Shown piece by piece: positions 34,648 through 42,829 of a DNA stretch of 64,000 bases (position 1 is the stretch's first letter; the number at the start of each line of letters is the position of its first letter). The notes beneath the pieces are model-generated. The model did not search any database, was not told where the DNA came from, and saw only the letters and a list, made by a program, of their open reading frames with translations. The position numbers and the translations under genes were made by a program. The stretch comes from Gnetum montanum (lineage: Eukaryota > Streptophyta > Gnetopsida > Gnetales > Gnetaceae): assembly GCA_015680685.1 (NCBI GenBank), contig MNCI01008852.1, positions 811,991-875,990 on the forward strand, read 5' to 3'.

Positions 34648-36527
34648 ATAATATCCATAAGGATCGGGCTACCGGTAAGGGTATTGCTGTTTCGGCAATG
34701 GCATCCCCATGACTGTGGGTATTGCCATTGCTGCTGCTGTCCGATGGGCTAAGGTGGAGTTCCACTTGGATAATACGTTAGTGGTTGGTGGAAATACCTT
34801 GGGTTACCTTGTGGATACGGTAACCTTCGGGGTGTTTGCTGTTGATTAAGTTTTGGATTTAGCGCATACAACCCAGACTCCTACAGATGTGAGATAATTG
34901 GGAAACACCCCTTGGGATGGTCATAGTAGCAAACCTCACATCCACTATCATTGTCTGAATCAGAATTTACAGCCACATCAGAGTTAGTGATTTTTCCCTT
35001 GTCCTTGTTATGTGCAGGGCTTAAATCTCTCTACTTTTTCTTTCCTTTGTTACTACTTTGCTCAACCTTAGACTCTTCTACAATTTTCAAGACTGTTTCT
35101 ATTTTAGAGTCTAAGGAACTCCATACATCGTCTACCTTAGTCGCTATTTCTGTTGTTAACTTTTGGATCGGCAAGGTTTTCCGGTTCACCAACTCTTCAA
35201 GTGGTGACTCATCTTCCTCAACACAAAATTTCACTCCCTTCTTGCGAAGGAAGGGATCACGGTTGTATTCTTCTGCACTTTCTCTCTTCCGTAGCTCACC
35301 CTCTTCTTGCGCTACTTGTTCCCACAAGCTTTCAACTTCATAGGCTCTTAGTTGGGAGAGTCTCCCTTGGGCGTAAGTCCCAAGAGTTCTTCTCGTTTCA
35401 TTTCTTAGCCCATCCACGATGTGGCAAGGTTGATCCTGCTTAGCGTACCCATGGCCCGGGCAATGATGTAGCAGTGTATAGTAACAGGCCATGGCAGCAT
35501 CCAAGGGTTCATGAGTACCTTGTTTTCAACCTTGGATCTGCTTCCACAAATTGGACACTCTGGAGTACGTTTGATATTTGTTGTTAAACAATTCAAGCAG
35601 CGTACTCCACCTCTTGATGGTTTCCGGTTCTAAGGACCGGTACCAGCTCTCTGCTTCTTTGGTGAGTGTCCTTGGGAACAACTTGAGCTTCTGCCACTCA
35701 TTATCAATATTCTGCAAGGCACAGGCATCGTGGAATGCCTGCAAATGATGTTGAGGATTAGCGTTGTATCCCCCTTCAAAACGTGGGATATTATTTATGT
35801 CCAAACACTTGATCCTACTATCCTTTAAATGCCTTGTGGGAATCCTAACTGTCTCTCTAATGTCTAGCATACTTCGGGTTGCGAGTAGGGGCTCATCATG
35901 ATCATCTCTTTCATGACGTCTGTGATGTCTTCCTGGTGGTTCCCTACTCTCCCTACGTCCTTGCCCTTGTCCTAACTCCTCTCGACGTTCTTGTTGAGGT
36001 ATTTCACCTTCCCTTCTACTTTTACTCTCTCCATTATGTTCACGATGGTTGGGCCCAGATGTGGAAGGAGAGTGTGAATGGTGAGATGAAGGAGAAGAGG
36101 AAGGGGATCCATCACCGTGGCAATGTTTCTTACCTTCTCTTCGGCTGCTTCGGCCCCGATCGTTGTAACGATCTAAGTGTCCGTCCTTAGTGTGAGTGGT
36201 TGTTCCTGTCCTGAACAGTTGGTGCTCATGGGGATCAGAGCTTGTAGCATGTATAGTTGATCGAAGGCCCTGATGCTTTACCTCTTCACCAGAGTGAGGA
36301 GGAGGAACATCATTTTCTAAGAAACCCATCGTGAGGGGTTCCTCGTCTCCTATTTCACTAATGACATGGGGGACCTTGCCCTTCAACAATGAATGTTGGC
36401 TGTCCTGCTTTGCGTCCCTCATACGTTGCAAAGCAGTGGGGTGATAATCCCTTATATGATATCTTCTAGCAACGTATTCAGCGAATAAGTCCTGCATGCC
36501 AATCTGTGCCAATCCACGGAAAAGCAT
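34648..36527 (-). pseudogene. gag: gag of element B (Athila-like), one nonsense codon and a frame change
   Basis: Starts MLFRGLAQIGMQDLFAEYVA. A basic Ser/Arg/His-rich stretch is followed by the capsid core with NIPRFEGGYNANPQHHLQAF, TKEAESWYRSLEP and RWSTLLELFNNKY. After IQG there is a TGA stop, then the frame goes on with THEPLDAAMACYYTLLHHCP and YAKQDQPC, the gag form of Athila. A coiled-coil stretch with QVAQEEGELRKRESAEEYNR follows, and then a Cys/His cluster, CEVCYYDHPKGC (about 34905-34945). That cluster has CX2CX3HX3C spacing, one residue shorter on each side than a normal knuckle. A stop (RC TAG at about 35029) and a frame change lead to the protease frame. Confidence 0.82.
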
Positions 36528-36877
36528 GTTTGGAACAGATCGATCTGGTGGAAAACTATATTACCAAACAAATCTCTCCAGCGCAACTGTTCGTCCTGAT
36601 GGAGAGTGAAAGTGTAATCAGGGATATACTCATCGGGATGAGTATAAGTTATCGTATATTGTTTAGGACCTGGCTAATCTAGGTTATGCGTATGATGCTG
36701 ACCGTCTCCTGTGTTGCCCTTAGGTGAGTTGATTTCGTGAGAAGAAGCCATCCTAATGGTGTGCAATTTTTACCGTTAATTAATGTTCTTGATTAACTTA
36801 TTAACCTGAAGGTTTGTTGAGGCTCACAATGATGTGAGTGATATCCCTTATGTTCAATTGGCGTAAAAAACACTTAG

Positions 36878-36896
36878 TCCCTAGCAACAGCGCCAA
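36878..36896 (-). other. Primer binding site of element B, tRNA-Asp type
   Basis: Minus strand directly after the LTR: TTGGCGCTGTTGCTAGGGA. This equals the complement of the plant tRNA-Asp 3' end (TGGCGCCGTTGCCGGGGA) except for three transitions. Athila elements commonly use this type of primer. Confidence 0.8.
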
Positions 36897-37460
36897 TGAT
36901 GAGTGGCGAGCTACCCCTACACTCAACCATACGAATACAAGCATGTACGCGCTATTTGGTTGAACTCCACAGACTAAATGCCTTAACGCCACAAGAAACA
37001 CTTGGGGTTAATCATTCGTTGTCTTCCCAGGCTTGCTTGTATATGTCACGGTGTATGGTTAAGCAAGTATGAGGTATATGATTTTTTTGGTATTTTTCAG
37101 TTTATCTCCTAAGCTATGAGGGATAGGGTTGAGAAACTAACTAACTCTAACTAATGTCCTAAGTCTAAATTAACTAGCGTCAACATCCGTTCCCACTTAC
37201 CAGACACACCCTGAACTATGCAACTGTGGCTACCAAACGCTAATCGTTACTGAGATCACCACACGTAAAGCAAGTGCTCGAAGTGGTCTTACTGAGGCAC
37301 CTATTTAGCCTAAGTGTGATAAGCAGCCGATTCCTTGGCTAGCCGTACACACCTGTGGATGCTCGTAGCCAAGTCGTACTTATCACATGTTCTAGCCTAG
37401 AGATGAGTAGCAGATTCCTTAACTAGCCGTACACATTGGACTACTACTGGGATTACCAAG

Positions 37461-37603
37461 NNNNNNNNNNNNNNNNNNNNNNNNNNNNNNNNNNNNNNNN
37501 NNNNNNNNNNNNNNNNNNNNNNNNNNNNNNNNNNNNNNNNNNNNNNNNNNNNNNNNNNNNNNNNNNNNNNNNNNNNNNNNNNNNNNNNNNNNNNNNNNNN
37601 NNN
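37461..37603. other. Assembly gap (143 N)
   Basis: The gap falls inside the 5' LTR of B and ends exactly at the palindrome array, so the true array may be longer. Confidence 0.99.
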
Positions 37604-37745
37604 CGTATGCGATATTGCATGGAAAGACATGATATCGTGTACGCGATATCGCAGGGGATGCGATATCGCGTATGCGATATTGCATGGAAAGACACGATAT
37701 CGTGTACGCGATATCGCAGGGGATGCGATATCGCGGCGCTATGCA
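37604..37745. repeat. Tandem GATATC palindrome array, unit about 65 bp
   Basis: Two copies of a unit starting CGTATGCGATATTGCATGG and ending AGGGGATGCGATATCG. Each holds four palindromes of the type GCGATATCGC or ACGATATCGT. The left LTR has about one unit and the solo LTR about half of one. Confidence 0.85.
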
Positions 37746-37900
37746 TGTCGCGTCTCATCAACCTGAAAGCTAAATCTGAACATTTCATCACATCTATAAG
37801 GTTTACATCTATTGTAATCAATTTTTGTTTGGTTGAAAATGGACACCAAATTCAAAAGTTATGGTCATTTTAAGTTTGATAAAAACTTACACGATTTTTG

Positions 37901-37956
37901 AGACTTCTCGAGAGGTCATCCATCCCAAATCTACTCCAGGTCAAGCGTACTTAATT
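37901..37956 (-). pseudogene. 5S rRNA-derived fragment
   Basis: The minus strand reads TTAAGTACGCTTGACC, GAGTAG, GGGATGGATGACCTC and GAGAAGTC in the order of the plant 5S rRNA A/C-box region (TTAAGCGTGCTTGGGC, GAGTAG, GGATGGGTGACCTCC, GGAAGTC). About 56 bases are shared with several changes. Such pieces are known from LTRs of Cassandra-type elements and some SINEs. It is too short to be a functional 5S gene. Confidence 0.6.
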
Positions 37957-38367
37957 AAAAAATTTTTATTTTGATTCTTACTAGGGTGCCAAATTTAATT
38001 TTTGAAAATTATTTTTGCACATTTTTTATTTAACTCAACCTGTTGAAAACAGGAATTTGAAATTTCCTGTTAGTTGACAGAAATTTCAAAATTTTTGTCA
38101 ATTGCTGAAAAATTTCAAATTTCTAATTAATTGATGGAGAAAAATTTTTTCTATCACTAGAGGCAGGGGTAGCTACTGGACAAGAACAATGATAAGGCAA
38201 GGAACATGAATAAGGATAGCAATATATGAGGAGGGACATGCAAGAAGTAACATAGTAGTAGAAGAAAATGTTAGTGGCAGTGATGCAAAGTTTAAGAGGA
38301 AGGGGGATACACTTGGTAGTGTGGCCTAGGCCTACACAACACCTTTCAAAGTTTTGTGCAATCATTT

Positions 38368-38512
38368 TTAGGGCCTTTGTAGCCTATCTAAGGGCTCGTG
38401 TAGCCCTCTCTAGGGTTTGCGTGGACCTTTTTAGGGCCTACGTTATCCTTTTTAGGGCTCATGTGGTCCTTCTCAGGGTCTACATAACCCTTCTCAAGGC
38501 TTGCATGCCCTA
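38368..38512. repeat. 22 bp minisatellite with AGGGC...GCCCT arms
   Basis: About seven units of TTTAGGGCTCGTGTGGCCCT-like sequence. Each unit begins AGGGY and ends CCCT or CCTT, so each is a small imperfect hairpin. A second cluster of about four units is at 38870-38970. Confidence 0.75.
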
Positions 38513-38869
38513 AAATGAGGTTTGTGTACCTAGCATTATGTGCAATTTTTGGATTATTAACTACCTTGAAAGGTGTCAGGGGATGCCTATGATCAACAAC
38601 ACTGGAGGATGCCGGGGATGCTTATGATCGACGATGTTGTCGGTGCCCATGGAGCGCTAAAGATGCTTGTGATCAAAAGTGTCATCAATTCTAATGAAGA
38701 GCTAGTAGTGCCTATGATTGATGGCACTATAGGACATGATGCATGTAAAAGACAACAATCATGTGCAGTGGAGTAGCATGGTGACATGATGGAGTGGTAG
38801 ACTAAGTGATAATTATGGTGGGGATTAGAAGGATAGTGTGTGGTCAGTGGGTGTAGCAGCCCTCACAAT

Positions 38870-38970
38870 ATGGGCTACACTGGTCCCTTGCAAGGCTAGT
38901 GTGACCCTTTCAGGGCTTGCACAACCTACAAGGGTAGCATGGTCTTAGTAGGGCCTGCATGGCCCTTGTT
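38870..38970. repeat. Second cluster of the 22 bp minisatellite
   Basis: Units such as AGGGCTTGCACAACCT and AGGGCCTGCATGGCCCTTG have the same form as 38368-38512, at looser spacing. Confidence 0.65.
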
Positions 38971-39341
38971 GGCTATCAAGTTTTTTTTAAAAAAATTATT
39001 TATTAGGGGTCAAAGTCAAACTCCCGACCTTTCTCTTTTCATTTTTTTTATAAAATAAAAATGAAAAAAATTAAATCTAAAATTAAAAAAAAACATTTTT
39101 TTAATTTAAAATTGCACATAACCCAAGAAATGTTGTATCTCCCAAACCATAAGACAAATTTCCACAAAATTAGTACTATTGGAATCGTCTGAGAGAGCAC
39201 TACACATTAAGCTTGTGATAATGCTATTTTGGTGGACCTAGCAATCACAAAATCGTAAAAATTAAGCATTAAATTTATGAAATAATTAATTAACTTAAGT
39301 TGATACTTCCTCTTTACTCTTGCTAAGATTCTTGCTATTGT

Positions 39342-39352
39342 TTTATAAATAC
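39342..39352 (+). promoter_or_regulatory. TATA box of the spliced gene at 39452-41711
   Basis: TTTATAAATAC is followed at about 30 bp by a purine-rich leader (GAAAGAAGAGAGAG) and then by the first readable exon at about 39452. Spacing and context fit a plant core promoter. Confidence 0.5.
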
Positions 39353-39451
39353 ATGAAAGAAGAGAGAGTTTACCCATCATAGCTCAATATCAATAGAAGA
39401 TTGAAGGATTTCATCAATGAAGAAGCATGAAGATTATTACCATTAACATAA

Positions 39452-40539
39452 AAGATTTTAATCATCATCATCATAACCTCAAAGTTTCCTACTCAGGCTC
39501 CTTCTTTAGCTTTAGGTAGCTCTAAATTGGTGTCCATTCTTTTTCACCAAAATAGTGTAGTTACTACTTCCACTCTTATGCATGATATACTTGAAAAGGA
39601 GGATTTTTAGTATTTTACAACTTCACAATGATTTGAATTACTTATCTTCCATGTTTTCAAGGCAACAAAGTGTAAAGACTTAATAATTCAGTGGTCCAAT
39701 CTTTCTAATAACAATGTAAGCATCGCTTCTTAACTAGTTTTTTGGTTGATAATAATTATTTCATTTGATGTTTGAAGAACCTTAGGTTTTAATTAAGAGG
39801 AGGATCCTTTAATTCCATTGATTTTCTCACCTAAATTTTAATTATTTTACCAAAAAAATTATCTAATTGTGTTATTGATTTTGCTATTGGCAAAAGCCAA
39901 TTACTTTGTGGAGATTTTGTCAATGAAATTCACTTTGAATTATGTCAATTTATCCATAGTAAGGTTCTGTGGCATCTTATGTCACTACTTTTTTCATATA
40001 TATACTTCATGGTATCATAACTGGCAGATTTTATGATTAGTTTCTGTCTTGTTTTTCTACTTTGTACAATGCCATTAGTGGAGTTGTTACAACTGAATAA
40101 AATCCTAGTAAACCATATACCATATGTTGTGTACCCTTGATCATGTGTTTAATTCTAAGTTACAATCCTTCAACCAAAATCTTTAGTCAATACAATCCCA
40201 ATTTATGTCCCAAATTTTTTGAAGAGGATAGAGATATAAAGAGTAAGATCAAGGGTGGTAAGAAAGGTTAATTAGTTTTGTAGCAAGCCAAAAATCAAGA
40301 GGGAAGTAGTGAAGTATTTTATATGTATTTTATATTTCTATTATTACTTACGTTTCTTCATGAATTTATTGATAGTGCAATCTGGAATGCAGAATGAATT
40401 GATCCAAGATGCATAGATTCCAAGAGAAGATGCTCAGACTTCACAAATTGAAAGTGCTCAAGGTGCTTCATCCATTCAAGATTTTTGAGCCTTTGAAAGA
40501 GTTCATCCTCAACAACAAATCACACTTACCAGCTCTAAG

Positions 40540-40598
<59 letters not shown>

Positions 40599-41711
40599 CC
40601 TAGTTTATTATTTTACTAGCTTTTCTAATAAATTCCCCCTTTTTTTATAGAGACAATGTACTAGACAAAGTTCTCGTAGCTTAGTAGTTAGAAAAATAAC
40701 CCAACAACAAACCTAATAACAATCTCAACAACAAAGTACAAGATAGGATAAGGGAAAAGAGCCAAAGGTAATTTTTAATTATTTTAAGGTTTGAATACTT
40801 CTCTTTTCTTTTCCTTATATGATGTTAATCCTATTTGTGTCATAGATGTCTCTAGGTTGGACATACTTTATCCAAGAAATGGTGAGAGATGATGAAAGAA
40901 CTAGTTCTGAACAAACTCTCATTTTTTCATCTCCTATTCATCCATCTAGATCACCATGCATGCCATCAATTCCAGTGATACTAGGTTCCTTTCCATAGGT
41001 GGTGCCAACATTAGCTGTTGGATCTATTCTAGTAATTTCTTCTTTTTCTATCTCAGGTTTTCATTATTTGACGGGATAGATAGTAACGGCTACTGAAGAA
41101 GAACCTGTGTTGCTTCAGCATCTTGGCCAATGAATTTTCAATAATAAAACTTATTCTGTTTATGGGAATGTTTACCACCTACAAGAGTCCTAGTCATGTG
41201 ACTTCAAGGAAGACTATGAATTAGTATAGGCTAGTGTTCCATCATCTTTCCATTGAATTCTTGAGGATGTTCCAAAATTTGTTAAAGATCTGGAGAAACT
41301 CTTATGAGAATTAGAGAGTGCTACATGCCTAGCTCACCATCTACAATCTCACAAATGGTTTCTTTAAATTAATAACGATTGACTTTAGGTAAATAGTTCT
41401 TATTGTTTTCTCTTTCCTTTTTTTCCTATTTGTTCATAACTCATAATTTTAGTCTTGTTTAGGTGCAAAGCAAAGAGAAGGAATGACAAAAAGACATGGA
41501 TGATCAATCAATTTAGATGGAGATGTTAAAAATCCAACTTAAGAGAAAGGAGGAATTAGTGCATATAGCAAGGAGTGCTACTAAATACATCAAGTAATTA
41601 TGTGATGGGTTAGTGGGATGTAAGATGGTGCTTAGTAAAAAGGATGCCACTAATGAAGAACAAGAAGCACAATTGAAGATAGCTTGCAATCTCCTTGACT
41701 CATTCTATTAA
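39452..41711 (+). pseudogene. Second spliced + strand gene, in the right part of element A, unknown product
   Basis: Readable exons: 39452-39715 (LVSILFHQNSVVTTSTLMHD, IIQWSNLSNNN), 40376-40539 (MQNELIQDA, a Gln-rich part), 40651-40767 (RQCTRQSSRSLVVRKITQQQ), 40846-41388 (MSLGWTYFIQEMVRDDERTS; EEEPVLLQHLGQ; VPKFVKDLEKLL) and 41463-41711 (QLKRKEELVHIARSATKYIK, ending IACNLLDSFY, stop). The introns from exon 2 on have GT...AG ends, and all three junctions keep the frame in phase 0. A further exon between 39716 and 40375 is needed by phase. Stops are TAG, TAA or TGA at likely Gln, Arg or Trp codons. The C-terminal part looks like coiled coil. It is antisense to gag-pol of A. The protein is not recognised. 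Confidence 0.7.
40542..40595. repeat. (CA)27 microsatellite at a 5' splice site
   Basis: A pure CA run starts two bases after the exon end at 40539 (AAG/GTACACAC), so it forms the first part of the intron. Confidence 0.97.
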
Positions 41712-41885
41712 ACCAAATGATCTATTTCCTTATTCCTTTTATTTCAAATATTTTCTTTTCTTGTGTTTCACTTTTTCTTTTACATGTATTCTACTTGGTT
41801 GTACTTCTAGTTTACAATAATAACAAATGAAATAATATTTTTCTTCCACTTTATCTCCTGAATTGTGATTTTCTTCAATAACAAA

Positions 41886-42392
41886 TGTGACATCCCATTC
41901 TAAGATGTTGTAAAAACAAGATCATTCATCGATTAATTCATCGCATTCTTAAGTAATATAATGAAAACATTATAAAATACTAAATAATGAATTAACTAGT
42001 AAATGAATAACTGGTACTCAGAATAGGAAGTGAAAATGGAAAAATCTTATTAATAAGAAAGAGAGTGCTGTAACATCCTTTAGGTTATCCTCCCATGCCA
42101 CTTAAGCCTTAGAGGTAATTTGGCACTACCACCATGGTTAGGCTATCTAGCCAAAAGGGTGATTAGTCCCTTCTTGTCTCACTTCACCCAACTCCCATTA
42201 CTTGCCATTCCAAGCTCCACAACCCCATGCTGGCATGATGTCTAAACCCAACCTTAAATAGCATAGGCCAAATTGATTCCCAATGAATACATGAATAATT
42301 GTAACTCCTCATAATGAGGTATCTTTTTATTTGAATGTTTAATTACATTGTTACAATTTGTTTCCACCCTTAACAAGGGACAAGATGTTACA
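41886..42392 (-). mobile_element. Second LTR of the element A family, probable 5' LTR of A
   Basis: 507 bp, TGTGACATCCC...GATGTTACA, about 12 percent different from 3976-4481 over the first 200 bases. The next five bases, 42393-42397, are AGAAT, against GGAAT left of 3976, which fits a target duplication with one change. Against this, no primer site is seen inside (left of 41886), where about 4.1 kb with the spliced gene intervene before gag. It could instead be a solo LTR. Confidence 0.6.
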
Positions 42393-42539
42393 AGAATCTT
42401 ATTCTCTAGCATTATAAGCACCTTCATTCTCTTCGGCAAGAAAAGGTAAGTAGAGGTAAGTTTTCTTTTAATAAGTGTATTTCTAAGACTATAGTCCTTG
42501 GTAGCCTTTCCCAAACCCCATCTTATTGAGCCTCATTTA

Positions 42540-42800
42540 GAGGAGATGCCTTCTTAAAGAAGTCTACTAGGAGACGTCTACTTTTTACAAGAGACGTCTA
42601 CTACAAGATGTCTACCCCAAGTATAAGATGTTTATTTATTCTCTCCTTCAATGAAACAAAGACATCTACTATAAAAAGAAGACTTTACCTTGATTTTTAA
42701 TCAGGGAGAAGATGTCTATCTTCTAGTATAGATGTCTTCTTTCTCATCAAAAAGCCCTTATTGAACATCGCTATAAAAGTTAAAACCCTTATTGTTTATC
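42540..42800 (+). mobile_element. SIRE-type LTR fragment with AGACGTCT repeats and a TATA box
   Basis: Several AGACGTCT, AGATGTCT and GACATCT motifs (42555-42760) precede CTATAAAAGTTAAAACCC (42771-42788). The LTR at 45393-46582 has the same pair of features (45690-45900, then GGCTATAAAAGACTTC). Here the fragment sits directly upstream of the env-like frame. Confidence 0.55.
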
Positions 42801-42829
42801 TTGTTCTTCAAAGATGATCCCATAAAGAT

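Larger units (their letters stand above)
30632..37760 (-). mobile_element. Element B: non-autonomous Athila-like gag-protease retrotransposon, 7.1 kb
   Basis: The LTRs at 30632-31472 and 36897-37760 share TGATGAG...CTCATCA ends. The primer site is of the Asp type, a polypurine tract is present, and the target duplication is perfect (ACCTG). Minus-strand order: LTR, gag (36527 down), protease (34647-33466), about 2 kb of non-coding sequence, LTR. No RT, RNase H or integrase motif occurs anywhere inside. A gag-protease element without the polymerase must borrow enzymes from a relative. About 20 differences over the first 340 LTR bases, by eye, make it the youngest complete element here. The gag and protease frames are nearly intact. 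Confidence 0.9.
36897..37760 (-). repeat. 5' LTR of element B, with an assembly gap
   Basis: It begins TGATGAGTGGCGAG and ends GCGTCTCATCA. 143 unknown bases at 37461-37603 interrupt it. The palindrome cluster after the gap is longer than in the other LTR copies. Confidence 0.9.
37766..39340. other. Non-coding stretch between element B and the spliced gene
   Basis: Continuation of the sequence that B was inserted into (left flank at 30414-30626). It holds a 5S-like scrap, two clusters of a 22 bp minisatellite and a looser GATGCYTATGATC repeat (38570-38720). AT-rich blocks flank these. No LTR boundary or coding remnant could be placed. Confidence 0.5.

Noticed and set aside
37419-37873. Long open frames across the N gaps at 37461-37603 and 50408-50810
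   Set aside because: They are produced only by unknown bases inside LTRs.
38268-38513. Open frame over the 22 bp minisatellite as a repeat protein
   Set aside because: The unit is not a multiple of three and units vary; the frame is a by-product of the repeat.
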